42,201 bases of DNA, taken from the NCBI GenBank assembly GCA_015056495.1, contig SVGC01000005.1:13265-55465 (forward strand). Direction: 5' to 3'. Origin of the DNA: Butyrivibrio sp. (GTDB lineage Bacteria > Bacillota > Clostridia > Lachnospirales > Lachnospiraceae). The notes under the pieces are model-generated. The model made no database searches. It had not been told where the DNA came from and saw only the letters and a program-made list of their open reading frames with translations. Shown here piece by piece: positions 18,194 through 27,312 of this stretch. Position numbers and translations under genes: made by a program. The number at the start of each line of letters is the position of its first letter. Position 1 is the stretch's first letter.

Positions 18194-20632
18194 ATGAAAT
18201 TTGGATTTTTCGACGATTCAAACAGAGAGTATGTGATCACTACTCCAAAAACACCATTGCCATGGATCAATTATCTGGGCAATAAAGACTTTTTTTCACT
18301 GATATCTAACACCTGTGGCGGTTATTCTTTTTATAAGGATGCCAAGCTCCTTAGACTTACAAGATATCGTTACAACAATGTTCCTTACGATAACAATGGT
18401 AAATATTTCTACATCAAGGATGGCGAGACTATCTGGAATCCTGCATGGCAGCCTGTAAAGACAGAGCTTGATTCTTATGAATGCAGACATGGTCTTGGCT
18501 ATAGTAAGTTCTGCGGTGTTAAAAATGGCGTTAAAACCCAGCTCCTTACTTTTGTTCCTATGAATGACTCCTGTGAAGTTACCAAGGTCACTATTACAAA
18601 TGAAAGCTCTGAAGCCAAGAAGCTGCAGCTCTTCTCATATGTTGAATGGTGCCTGTGGAACGCTGATGATGATATGAAGAACTTCCAGAGAAACTTAAGT
18701 ACCGGTGAAGTTGAAATAGAGGGTTCTACAATTTATCACAAGACAGAATACCGTGAAAGACGTAATCACTACGGTGTATATACAGTTAATACTAAGGTAG
18801 ATGGCTTTGATACAAGCAGGGATGAATTCCTTGGTGCATACAATGGTCCTGACAGTCCTGTAGCTGTTAAAGAAGGTCGCTGCAGAGGCTCAGTTGCCAG
18901 TGGATGGTCTCCTATCGCAGCACATCAGATCAACGTTGATCTTGCAGCAGGCGAAAGCAAGACATTCATTTTCATGCTTGGATATGTTGAAGTTCCTGAA
19001 GATCAGAAATGGGAGTCTCATCAGGTGATTAACAAGAAACCTGCTCATGAACTGATCGAAAGATATCAGACAGAAGCAGCTGTAGACAAGGCTCTTGCTG
19101 AACTCAAAGAATACTGGAACGAGCTTCTTGGAATCTACCATGTTGAGTCTTCTAACGAAAGAGTTAACCGTATGGTCAACATCTGGAATCAGTATCAGTG
19201 CATGGTTACATTTAACATGTCACGTTCTGCTTCATATTATGAATCAGGTATTGGTCGTGGTATGGGATTCAGAGATTCTTGTCAGGATCTTCTTGGTTTT
19301 GTACACCTCATTCCAGACCGAGCACGAGAACGTATCATTGATATCGCTTCTACTCAGTTCCAGGATGGTAGTGCTTACCACCAGTATCAGCCTCTTACAA
19401 AAAAGGGTAACTCAGATATCGGATCCGGATTTAATGATGATCCACTGTGGCTGATCGCAGGTACTTCTGCTTATATCAGAGAAACTGGAGATATGAGTAT
19501 CCTTGATGAGATGGTTCCATTTGACAACGATATGAGCGTTGCCGTACCTCTTCTTGGACACTTAAAGAGATCATTTGACTATATCGTTAACCATAAAGGT
19601 CCTCACGGTCTCCCACTTATAGGACGCGCTGACTGGAATGACTGCTTGAATCTTAACTGTTTCTCAGCTCATCCGGGTGAATCCTTCCAGACATTTGGAC
19701 CATCAGAGGGACCTGTTGCAGAATCAGTATTCATTGCCGGTATGTTTGTTAAATATGGAGAAGAATATGCTCAGCTGTGCGAGCTTAAAGGCGATGCTGA
19801 AGAAGCTAAGCGTGCCCGTGCTGAAGTCAAGACAATGTATGATACAGTATGCGATGCAGGATGGGATGGCGAGTGGTTTGTACGTGCTTATGACGCTCAC
19901 TCCAACAAAGTTGGTTCAAAAGAATGTAAAGAAGGTCAGATTTACATTGAGCCACAGGGCTTCTGCGTACTTGCAGGTATCGGTGTAAAAGAAGGCCTTG
20001 CAGAAAAGGCTCTTAAATCAGTTGAAGAAAAGCTTGATACTCAGTATGGTATCATGATCCTTCAGCCAGCATATACAGAATATCACCTTGAACTGGGTGA
20101 AGTAAGCTCATATCCACCGGGATACAAGGAAAATGCAGGTATCTTCTGCCACAACAATCCTTGGGTATCTATAGCAGAAACAGTGCTTGGACATGGTAAC
20201 AGAGCATTCGAGATCTACAAAAAGACTTGTCCTGCTTACACAGAAGATTTCAGTGAGATCCACGCTACTGAGCCTTACGTATACAGCCAGATGGTTGCAG
20301 GTAAGGATGCCAAGTTCTTTGGACAGGGTAAGAACAGCTGGCTCACAGGTACTGCTGCTTGGACATTTGCCAATATTTCTCAGTACATACTTGGTGTTTA
20401 CCCAAGTCACAATGGCTTGTCAGTTGATCCATGTATTCCAGAAGACTTTGGTGACTTCAAGATCACAAGAAAGTTCCGCGGCGTAACTTACGATATCACA
20501 GTTAAGACTAATGGCGTTCAGAAGGGCGTTAAAGAGCTAGTTGTTGATGGTGTTTCAGTAAATGGCACTGTTATTCCTTACGATGCATCCAAGAAAGGCT
20601 CTCACGTAGCTGTTGAAGTTGTGATGGGATAA
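18194..20632 (+). CDS. cbpA: Cellobiose phosphorylase (GH94)
   Basis: The 812-residue cytoplasmic enzyme splits cellobiose with phosphate into glucose 1-phosphate and glucose. It matches the Clostridium cellobiose phosphorylase nearly end to end as I recall it: start [69 protein letters not shown], and the C-terminal VEVVMG-type end. The catalytic acid is in DWNDCLN; the second Asp is residue 483, the number I recall for the Clostridium thermocellum enzyme. HHN-type phosphate-site residues appear in [10 protein letters not shown] and [11 protein letters not shown]. The start has GGGAGGCGAAG just upstream. The gene is divergent from the LacI and importer operon, with operator-like sites between. 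Specificity for cellobiose over cellodextrin is likely but not proven. Confidence 0.95.
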   Translation: MKFGFFDDSNREYVITTPKTPLPWINYLGNKDFFSLISNTCGGYSFYKDAKLLRLTRYRYNNVPYDNNGKYFYIKDGETIWNPAWQPVKTELDSYECRHGLGYSKFCGVKNGVKTQLLTFVPMNDSCEVTKVTITNESSEAKKLQLFSYVEWCLWNADDDMKNFQRNLSTGEVEIEGSTIYHKTEYRERRNHYGVYTVNTKVDGFDTSRDEFLGAYNGPDSPVAVKEGRCRGSVASGWSPIAAHQINVDLAAGESKTFIFMLGYVEVPEDQKWESHQVINKKPAHELIERYQTEAAVDKALAELKEYWNELLGIYHVESSNERVNRMVNIWNQYQCMVTFNMSRSASYYESGIGRGMGFRDSCQDLLGFVHLIPDRARERIIDIASTQFQDGSAYHQYQPLTKKGNSDIGSGFNDDPLWLIAGTSAYIRETGDMSILDEMVPFDNDMSVAVPLLGHLKRSFDYIVNHKGPHGLPLIGRADWNDCLNLNCFSAHPGESFQTFGPSEGPVAESVFIAGMFVKYGEEYAQLCELKGDAEEAKRARAEVKTMYDTVCDAGWDGEWFVRAYDAHSNKVGSKECKEGQIYIEPQGFCVLAGIGVKEGLAEKALKSVEEKLDTQYGIMILQPAYTEYHLELGEVSSYPPGYKENAGIFCHNNPWVSIAETVLGHGNRAFEIYKKTCPAYTEDFSEIHATEPYVYSQMVAGKDAKFFGQGKNSWLTGTAAWTFANISQYILGVYPSHNGLSVDPCIPEDFGDFKITRKFRGVTYDITVKTNGVQKGVKELVVDGVSVNGTVIPYDASKKGSHVAVEVVMG

Positions 20633-20660
20633 TACTTAGTACTTAATACAGATGTTTAAT

Positions 20661-20706
20661 GGCTTCTTGCAGGTTGATCTTGTTTTACCTGCAAGAAGCC
20701 TTTTTT
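20661..20706 (+). terminator. Terminator of cellobiose phosphorylase gene
   Basis: GGCTTCTTGCAGGT (20661-20674) and ACCTGCAAGAAGCC (20687-20700) form a perfect 14-bp stem with a 12-base loop, followed by TTTTTT. It lies 28 bases after the stop codon. Confidence 0.95.
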
Positions 20707-20714
20707 GTAATAGT

Positions 20715-20747
20715 CTATTTGCCTCTTGTATCAATTTATTACGAAAG
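20715..20747. repeat. Fragment of a dispersed repeat, related to 28460-28492
   Basis: CTATTTGCCTCTTG is shared exactly with the inner part of the inverted-repeat element at 28366-28572. The similarity continues through ATCA and ACGAAA over 33 bp at the same spacing. The rest of the element is absent here, so this looks like a remnant. Confidence 0.5.
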
Positions 20748-20930
20748 TCCCATTCCTCATATAGTCACTTGCGATGTACTGTAAGAGGTGAGATAATTAT
20801 TGTTATATAGTTAATTTAACAAATAATTCACATTTTTAGCGTCTTTTTCTTCATTCAATTCGTATTAAATAAATGTAAAAATAAATGTTTAAAGTCACAA
20901 AAATACATAGAGTCCTCAGGAGGTTGCAAT
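20748..20930. other. AT-rich intergenic leader
   Basis: This stretch between the repeat fragment and the small membrane gene holds no credible frame. Only its 3' end is clearly functional, with the ribosome binding site AGGAGG at 20918-20923. Confidence 0.4.
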
Positions 20931-21113
20931 TTGGAATTTAAATGTCTCAGATCCATTAAAATAACTCTTTTTCTCTTATTATTGGGATTGCTTTTTTTCA
21001 TAGCTCAAGGATCAGAAATTGCTTCGAGATATTTTGCAGCATCAGGAATAATGTTTTTGCTCACAATAATTGCATGGATAAGATGGTTATTAAAATCGAA
21101 ACAGCCTATTTGA
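20931..21113 (+). CDS. Small two-span membrane protein of unknown function
   Basis: The 60-residue product begins with TTG, set by a perfect AGGAGG seven bases upstream. It has two hydrophobic spans (about 9-25 and 34-53) separated by a short loop, and a basic tail (RWLLKSKQPI). No family is recognised. It ends 26 bp before the true start of the DUF3089 gene and is probably cotranscribed with it. The strong ribosome binding site and clean hydrophobic pattern support a real gene; the non-ATG start lowers certainty. Confidence 0.6.
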   Translation: MEFKCLRSIKITLFLLLLGLLFFIAQGSEIASRYFAASGIMFLLTIIAWIRWLLKSKQPI

Positions 21114-21139
21114 AGCACTTTATGAAGGAGGGAACTAAT

Positions 21140-22183
21140 ATGTACCAATTGACAAAAAGATTTTTAGGTTTAGTACTATGTGTTTGCACCATTATTTTAA
21201 CCGGAAACCATCTATCAGTCACTGCAGAAGCTACTGATATTCCACTGTTTACAAGTCCTATTGATTATTCAAAAGCAGACAACTGGTTATATGATGGAGC
21301 TTACCCGGAAAATGAAGTTGATGTTTTTATGGTTGCACCTACAGTTGATACGCAGAGTTTTTGTAATGCACAGTTAACAGATGATTATAAGAAAAGATTC
21401 AGATATGCCATGAATCAGCAACAGGCTTTGTATGCAGAAACAGCAAAAATCTACGCTCCATATTACAGGCAGGCATCAATAAATGCATATTCCATGAACC
21501 TGGCAGATAGAGAAAAGGCTCTTTCAAATGCATATATGGATGTATCTGCAGCATTCAAATACTATATCGAGAACAAAAATAATGGCAGGCCATTCCTTCT
21601 TGCAGGATTTTCACAGGGAGCTGATATGTGTTACAGACTTCTTGAGGAATATTTCGGCAATGATCATGAAGGATCAGCAGAGCTTAGAGAAAATCTGATA
21701 GGAGTATATGCTATAGGCTGGAGTCTTACACAGGATATGGTAGATAAGTACCCGCAGATTGTTCCTGCTACAGGTGAATTTGATACAGGTGTAGTTATCA
21801 GTTTTGACTGTGAAGACGGAACTGTAACAGATTCATTTATCACACCTGCCGGAACTAAAGCAATATCTATCAATCCTCTTAACTGGAAAACAGATAGTAC
21901 AAAAGCTGACAGATCACTTAATATTGGAACAGTCGTTCAGGACAGTAAGACAGGTGCCGTATTGTCAGTAGAAGCTGCCAAATGTGGTGCATATATAGAC
22001 CCAAATAGAGGTACGCTTATTGTTACAGACATTGATACAGCTGATTATCCAAAGGTTCTGAGTGTTTTCCCTGACGGAAGCCTGCATCTATATGACAATT
22101 TCTTATTCTATGCAAACCTGCAGCAAAATATTAAAGACCGCACCAACGCCTACCTCGCACAAAGAAAAGCCGACGCAGCTTAA
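21140..22183 (+). CDS. Secreted DUF3089-family alpha/beta hydrolase
   Basis: The start is set at the ATG preceded by GGAGGGAACTAAT; an upstream in-frame ATG at 21074 has no comparable site and would bury the signal peptide. The 347-residue protein opens with a signal peptide (about 1-30, MYQLTKRFLGLVLCVCTII-type). The DUF3089 hydrolase fold carries VFMVAPTVDT, IYAPYYRQA and the nucleophile elbow GFSQG, with Ser158 as the likely nucleophile. An esterase or lipase role outside the cell is likely; the substrate is unknown. A bidirectional terminator follows. Confidence 0.85.
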   Translation: MYQLTKRFLGLVLCVCTIILTGNHLSVTAEATDIPLFTSPIDYSKADNWLYDGAYPENEVDVFMVAPTVDTQSFCNAQLTDDYKKRFRYAMNQQQALYAETAKIYAPYYRQASINAYSMNLADREKALSNAYMDVSAAFKYYIENKNNGRPFLLAGFSQGADMCYRLLEEYFGNDHEGSAELRENLIGVYAIGWSLTQDMVDKYPQIVPATGEFDTGVVISFDCEDGTVTDSFITPAGTKAISINPLNWKTDSTKADRSLNIGTVVQDSKTGAVLSVEAAKCGAYIDPNRGTLIVTDIDTADYPKVLSVFPDGSLHLYDNFLFYANLQQNIKDRTNAYLAQRKADAA

Positions 22184-22218
22184 CTGCATTCCTTTCTATC
22201 AACTCCATAATTACACAA

Positions 22219-22262
22219 AAAATAGCGAAGAGAAACATTCATCGTTCTCTTCGCTATTTTTA
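22219..22262. terminator. Bidirectional terminator between DUF3089 gene and tRNA-Arg
   Basis: AAAATAGCGAAGAGAA (22219-22234) and TTCTCTTCGCTATTTT (22245-22260) form a perfect 16-bp stem. A/T tails on both sides make it usable for the plus-strand hydrolase gene and the minus-strand tRNA gene. Confidence 0.9.
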
Positions 22263-22270
22263 TCAATCAA

Positions 22271-22344
22271 TGTGCGTGACAGGATTCGAACCCACGACCT
22301 TCTGGTCCGTAGCCAGACGCTCTATCCAGCTGAGCTACACGCAC
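22271..22344 (-). tRNA. tRNA-Arg (ACG)
   Basis: The acceptor stem GTGCGTG/CACGCAC with discriminator A and the anticodon stem TCTGG/CCAGA with loop CTACGGA give anticodon ACG. The T-arm contains GGTTCGAATCC. No CCA is encoded. The gene stands alone with its own promoter and terminator. Confidence 0.96.
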
Positions 22345-22379
22345 ATAACTTATATATCACCTCGTCGGCAACAAATAAG

Positions 22380-22408
22380 ATTATATGAAACTTAATGGCA
22401 TTTGTCAA
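22380..22408 (-). promoter_or_regulatory. Sigma-A promoter of tRNA-Arg
   Basis: On the minus strand, TTGACA (22403-22408) and TATAAT (22380-22385) are both perfect and 17 bases apart, 36 bases upstream of the tRNA. Confidence 0.85.
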
Positions 22409-22429
22409 CATCTTTTTTCAGCTGGCAAA

Positions 22430-23563
22430 TTACAGATCAGAAAAGGACTTATATGGAGATTCATTCTTGGTTCTCTGGAGCACTCTTTCAAACTCACCCT
22501 TGCACTGATCAAGGCAATTCAGCAGCTTAGGTGAAAAGACTCCACATTCACCTGTCCTGATCATAATGTAGGCTACATCAGGCTTGTATGCTGCCTTATA
22601 TGTTCTGTCACTTACAAGAGCATCATATACATCTGCAATACCTACAAGCTGGGCAGCTATAGATATGTTTTCTCCCACAAGTCCGTCAGGATAGCCTTTA
22701 CCATCATAGCGTTCATGGTGGTGCCTGCATATCTCATAACCTGTTTCATAGTACTCTTTTTCCTGAGCACCCTCTAACATCCTGAGGATCTCACAACCCT
22801 TTGTGGTATGGGATTTCATAAGTTCATACTCATCAGGATTTAATTTACCTGGTTTTAACAAAATATAATCCGGAACTGCAATCTTACCAATATCATGCAT
22901 GGCTGATGCTGATGATATTGCATCTATCCTGTGTGGTGTCAGGGCATAGTCAGGATACAGATTCATGGCAGTCTCGCCAAGGATCTTGGTAAATTCTTTT
23001 ACCCTCTTGATATGATGAGGTGATTCAAGATTTCTGAATTCAACCATTGTGCAGATTGCTTCAAGGATTTTGTTGTTATTTTCTCTAAGGGTCTCTTCCT
23101 GCTTTTTTAGTACCAGGAACTGCTTCTTCAAAAGCTTGGTCTGCTCTGTAACTCTTGTTTCAAGATTATTTTTGTTATCATAAAGATCGATGGATCGGCC
23201 TATCCTGTGGGTCACAATGCTGGCATCAAAAGGCTTGTGGATAACGTCTACTGCACCTTTCTGATAACTTGTACGTTCAGCTTCCACTGAAGTATCAGCT
23301 GTAATCATGATAACAGGCAGGTGACTCAGATACTTTTTCTCATTCATGGCTTCAAGAACAGCATAGCCATCCATTTCAGGCATGACAATATCAAGCAGGA
23401 CAGCTGCTATTTTGCCATTCATTGCATCCAGGATCTCCAGAGCTTTTTTGCCGTTTTCTGCTTCCAGTATATTGTATTTATCCTTGAATATCTCTCCAAG
23501 GATCTCTCTGTTAATTTCTGTGTCATCCACGATCAAAATCGTTCTTTTTGTTTCTGCTGCCAT
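22430..23563 (-). CDS. Response regulator with HD-GYP domain (predicted c-di-GMP phosphodiesterase)
   Basis: The start is taken at the ATG with GAGGAAAA just upstream; an in-frame TTG 21 bp earlier is less likely. The 377-residue protein has a receiver domain (about 5-125; acidic pocket DD, phospho-Asp58 in LLDIVMPEMDGY, Lys in HKPF), a coiled-coil linker (about 135-165), and an HD-GYP domain with HD at about 223-224 (AMHDIGK), HHERYDGKGYP (GYP about 290-292) and the usual VGIADVYDAL. HD-GYP proteins usually hydrolyse cyclic di-GMP, here presumably under phosphorylation control. No histidine kinase is adjacent. It follows the FapA-like gene by 30 bp. Confidence 0.92.
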   Translation of the reverse strand: MAAETKRTILIVDDTEINREILGEIFKDKYNILEAENGKKALEILDAMNGKIAAVLLDIVMPEMDGYAVLEAMNEKKYLSHLPVIMITADTSVEAERTSYQKGAVDVIHKPFDASIVTHRIGRSIDLYDNKNNLETRVTEQTKLLKKQFLVLKKQEETLRENNNKILEAICTMVEFRNLESPHHIKRVKEFTKILGETAMNLYPDYALTPHRIDAISSASAMHDIGKIAVPDYILLKPGKLNPDEYELMKSHTTKGCEILRMLEGAQEKEYYETGYEICRHHHERYDGKGYPDGLVGENISIAAQLVGIADVYDALVSDRTYKAAYKPDVAYIMIRTGECGVFSPKLLNCLDQCKGEFERVLQRTKNESPYKSFSDL

Positions 23564-23593
23564 AGTTTTTTCCTCATGTAACAAAAACTTTTA

Positions 23594-26092
23594 TTACTTC
23601 ACAAGTATCTGCTTGCCTTCACGATAAAAAGTAAGACCACCATATTTTTCCATATTTTCATGTAGTCTCATCATAAAACCATCAATAGAGATCAGTGTAC
23701 CCATATAAGCTATATTGGATACCATGACAGTCGCACCAGTTGTGTTCTGAACCTTCTTCTCAAGCTCTGTTCTTTTGGCAAGAAGATCTGTAAGTTCCTT
23801 TTCTTTGAGAGACCTTGCCATCTTTACCTTGATTTTCATCTGTACAACGCTTTGATTACTGCTGTTTGAAGAATTGAATTTTTCAATATTCTGGCTCATG
23901 ACTTTCATCTCATCCTGAATATCGCGTATCTGTTCCTTGACTTTTTCATATTCTTCCAAGACGTCACTGGATACACCTATCGTGATCACAGTCTCTCTCT
24001 TGTATTTATTACCAATTACTGAAGCCTCTACACCATTGATGCAATCTATAGTGCCACCACTTATAACACCATTATCCCCGAGCATTACAACTTTATCTGC
24101 GGTCTTGATCTTGCATCCTACGCAGCTTGTAGACATTACACAGCCTTTGGCATCAATATCTGCAGTATCAAATTTTTTTGCAGCCACAATGCCACCTGCT
24201 ATAATGGAGCTTCTGTCATTATTTTCGCCCTTGCACTCGCCTTTTATGACAACATTACCGCCTGCTCTTAAACTAGCCCTTTTCATATTGCCTTCAACAA
24301 GTATGTCACCCACAGCCTTAACGATCATTCCAGGACTAAGATCACACTTAACAACAACGCATCCCGGATACTCTGGAGCGGTCTTATTATATGTTTCATT
24401 AGTGATAACATCCAACTTGGCAACATCCAGTTTGCTATCATCAAATCTCACAACGCCGTTAAATGCCGACACATATGTACATTTATCATTCAAAAGAATA
24501 AAACCCTTGCCTGTCAATGGTGGCAGATCTTTTCCTTTTTTAGCTGGCAGTGGTTGACCTGTGACTGTAAATCCATCCTCTCCTACTCCTGCCTTGTGGT
24601 AGATCACCAGCTTATCGCCCATCTTGGTCTCTTCAAACAAAAGAATACTTCCAAAATCGACTGTTCCATCCTCTAATATCTCAGGATCAGTTGATATCCA
24701 TCTGTTAAAAAGTACTTCATAGCTGCCATCCTGTCCATCTACAGGAGCCTTGCCTTCAGCGACTTTCATACGTACACCAAACTGATGCTCAGAGATTATC
24801 TCGTCAATTGCCTGACGCATGACTCCCCTACGGATCCTGGCCTTAAACAAAAGAGTCATAACATAGTCAGTGGTATATCTGCTGATATCACCCATAGGTG
24901 ATAAAGTTATATAGGCATTCATAAGATCATCTGAAACTGAGATCATGCTGCCTTCAGAAGTCTTGAGGAATTCCCAGTCAACGTCATTTTTATTTTTCTT
25001 GAACTTGTCAATTCGCAGAGTAAGGTCGTCAAAAACTTCTCTTTTATCATCCGGAAGGATCTTGCCTGCTTCCATCCAGAGTCTGAGCTTGCGCATCTCT
25101 TCTGCAGTGTACATAAAAGAGCTATATTGAGACACATCAATATTGCTTTCAAGTCCAAGCCTGAGCTCTCTCATCTGTCCGGAATGGAATTTCGGATTGG
25201 AATAAATCGATACATCAAGGCCTTTTTCCATGCCAAGCCTTATCTCCTGCATCTGCTTCCAGTTATACATTCCATTGGCGTATACAAGCACATCTATGTG
25301 AGCTTTAATGCCCAGCCTTATCTGTTCCAGACCTGCGCCACGCATCTCAGGCATGAGAAATCTGTCAAAATCATACAGATTTTCCTCTTTGGCAATCCTG
25401 ATCTGCTCCAGCTGATCTGCATCAAATCCTAGCCTTATATAATCCGTAAGGTCTATATTTCTGATCTTGGCAAGATGCCATTCTCTAAGAACTCTGGCAT
25501 CCCATTTATGGATCATCATATCGTTAACTTCGATATTTTCTTCAAGACATTCCCTTATGGCACGCATCTTTAAAAAAGGAATTTCTGATGATGCATAACT
25601 TGAAATATCAAGGTTATCCTCTAGTCCACGTCTGATCTCTTCCATCTGAAGATGATCAAAGGCGCTATCTGCAAAAAAGATAATGGGGATACCTTCTTCA
25701 AGTCCCATTCTCAGCTGCTTCATCTGTTCTGCAGAATAAGTTTTACTGTCATATTGAGTAATATCAACTCCTGCTGCCATTCCAAGACGTAACTGCTCAA
25801 GCTGATCAATGTTATAGTTTTCTTTAATATATTTGGTCAGGTCTGTGTTCTGCTCCATCTCGAGCCTGTATTCTCTCATCATCGTCCAATGCAGCTCAGG
25901 CTTCATATATTTAGAGACGTCAACATTAGATTCAAGACCTTTTCTGACTTCGGTCAACTGCTGCAGATCCAGTTTCAAATTAAAAATAGCCGCAATATCT
26001 CCACCAGCTTTTTTGCATAAAGCCAGCTCTCGTTTATATTGCGGCGTTTTCATAATATGTTCAATTGTTGGTATTCCAACATCTACAGGCAT
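23594..26092 (-). CDS. FapA-like (DUF342) protein with twelve N-terminal 26-residue repeats
   Basis: Of 832 residues, about 350-832 match the FapA/DUF342 family: SEGSMISVSDDLMNAYITL, GDKLVIYHKAGVGEDGFTVTG, a right-handed beta-helix (VVVKCDLSPGMIVKAVGDILVEGNM, GGNVVIKGECKG) and a C-terminal coiled coil (about 705-775). FapA is linked to flagellar and surface assembly, but its molecular role is unclear. Residues about 46-350 hold about twelve tandem 26-residue repeats of the pattern QMxEIRLGLExGLDVSxYxxxxF, probably helical hairpins. I know similar repeats from Clostridia but no named family. The start has AAGAGGT six bases before ATG. It forms an operon with the HD-GYP gene. Confidence 0.82.
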   Translation of the reverse strand: MPVDVGIPTIEHIMKTPQYKRELALCKKAGGDIAAIFNLKLDLQQLTEVRKGLESNVDVSKYMKPELHWTMMREYRLEMEQNTDLTKYIKENYNIDQLEQLRLGMAAGVDITQYDSKTYSAEQMKQLRMGLEEGIPIIFFADSAFDHLQMEEIRRGLEDNLDISSYASSEIPFLKMRAIRECLEENIEVNDMMIHKWDARVLREWHLAKIRNIDLTDYIRLGFDADQLEQIRIAKEENLYDFDRFLMPEMRGAGLEQIRLGIKAHIDVLVYANGMYNWKQMQEIRLGMEKGLDVSIYSNPKFHSGQMRELRLGLESNIDVSQYSSFMYTAEEMRKLRLWMEAGKILPDDKREVFDDLTLRIDKFKKNKNDVDWEFLKTSEGSMISVSDDLMNAYITLSPMGDISRYTTDYVMTLLFKARIRRGVMRQAIDEIISEHQFGVRMKVAEGKAPVDGQDGSYEVLFNRWISTDPEILEDGTVDFGSILLFEETKMGDKLVIYHKAGVGEDGFTVTGQPLPAKKGKDLPPLTGKGFILLNDKCTYVSAFNGVVRFDDSKLDVAKLDVITNETYNKTAPEYPGCVVVKCDLSPGMIVKAVGDILVEGNMKRASLRAGGNVVIKGECKGENNDRSSIIAGGIVAAKKFDTADIDAKGCVMSTSCVGCKIKTADKVVMLGDNGVISGGTIDCINGVEASVIGNKYKRETVITIGVSSDVLEEYEKVKEQIRDIQDEMKVMSQNIEKFNSSNSSNQSVVQMKIKVKMARSLKEKELTDLLAKRTELEKKVQNTTGATVMVSNIAYMGTLISIDGFMMRLHENMEKYGGLTFYREGKQILVK

Positions 26093-26193
26093 AGTCAGAC
26101 CTCTTAAAGTGTCAAAATATTAATTTTATTTTATCACTATATTGTTTATTCAACAATCTGTGGCCTTACTATTTGAAATATTTAATTATTTAT

Positions 26194-27267
26194 TTATTTT
26201 TTCTCAAACAGCTTTTTGATGGACTCTGTATAAGGCGGTCTAAGAATACCATCCTCAGTTACAATACCAGCAATGAGTTCGTGATCAGTCACATCAAAAG
26301 CAGGATTGTATACCTTAACTCCTTCAGGAGCCATAGGCTCTTTATACCACATGGAAGTAACCTCTTGTGGCTTTCTCTGCTCAATATTGATATCGCTTCC
26401 TGTTGCTGTATTGATATCGATGGTAGAAGTCGGAGCACATACATAGAAAGGAACTCCGTATCTTGCTGCAACTGTTGCAACTACACTTGTTCCAATCTTG
26501 TTGGCTGTATCACCATTGGCAGCTACTCTGTCGCAACCTACAAATACTGCATTGACCCAGCCCTTCTGCATAACGCTGGCAGACATGTTGTCACATATAA
26601 GTGTCACATCAACTCCTGCTGACTGAAGTTCAAAAGCAGTAAGTCTTGCTCCCTGCAAAAGAGGTCTTGTCTCATCTGCAAAAACCCTGAAATTGTAGCC
26701 TCTTTCCTGTCCAAGGTAGATAGGCGCTGTAGCTGTACCATACTTACATGTAGCCAGCTGACCTGCATTGCAGTGAGTAAGGATTCCATCACCTTTTTTT
26801 ACAAGGGTAAGACCATTCTCACCGATACGTCTGCATACATCAATGTCCTCAGCCTTGATACGCTCTGACTCTGCTCTCATCTCCTCTATAACAGCCTTCA
26901 GCTCAAACTTGGCACCGTCAGCTGTATATTCTCTGACATGCTGCTCCATCCTGTTAAGAGCCCATGAAAGATTGACTGCAGTAGGTCTTGAAGAATCAAG
27001 ATATGCCTTATGTTCAGCAAGTTCTGCCATAAAAGCATCATAATCCTTGGCCTTAGAATGCTTCATAAGAAGATATATCCCAAAACCTGCAGTAACTCCA
27101 ATCGCCGGAGCACCTCTGACCTGCAGAATATATATTGCATCCCATATTTCTTTTGCTGTTCTCAGCTCAATAAGTTTAGTTGTTCCAGGTAAAAGTGTCT
27201 GATCGATTATCTGAATGGCATCCTTATCATCAAGAAGTGCCACTGTCTCGTAATCAAGAATATTCAT
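26194..27267 (-). CDS. mtnA: S-methyl-5-thioribose-1-phosphate isomerase
   Basis: The 357-residue enzyme converts methylthioribose 1-phosphate to methylthioribulose 1-phosphate in methionine salvage. Family motifs are all present: RGAPAIGVTAGFG (about 50-62), THCNAGQLAT with the catalytic Cys (about 166), DNMSA, GCDRVAANGD with the catalytic Asp (about 243-251), NKIGT, and PFYVCAPTSTID. Length is normal. It follows the CE8 esterase by 45 bp, so it may be read from the same transcript, although no pathway link is evident. No other methionine salvage gene is nearby. Confidence 0.95.
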   Translation of the reverse strand: MNILDYETVALLDDKDAIQIIDQTLLPGTTKLIELRTAKEIWDAIYILQVRGAPAIGVTAGFGIYLLMKHSKAKDYDAFMAELAEHKAYLDSSRPTAVNLSWALNRMEQHVREYTADGAKFELKAVIEEMRAESERIKAEDIDVCRRIGENGLTLVKKGDGILTHCNAGQLATCKYGTATAPIYLGQERGYNFRVFADETRPLLQGARLTAFELQSAGVDVTLICDNMSASVMQKGWVNAVFVGCDRVAANGDTANKIGTSVVATVAARYGVPFYVCAPTSTIDINTATGSDINIEQRKPQEVTSMWYKEPMAPEGVKVYNPAFDVTDHELIAGIVTEDGILRPPYTESIKKLFEKK

Positions 27268-27312
27268 TATGATTCCTGCCTTTTCTAAATTTCATATATC
27301 AATATTCTAATC

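Noticed and set aside
23937..24557. A 206-residue plus-strand frame opposite the FapA-like gene
   Set aside because: It is antisense to the conserved beta-helix coding region and has no recognisable domain.
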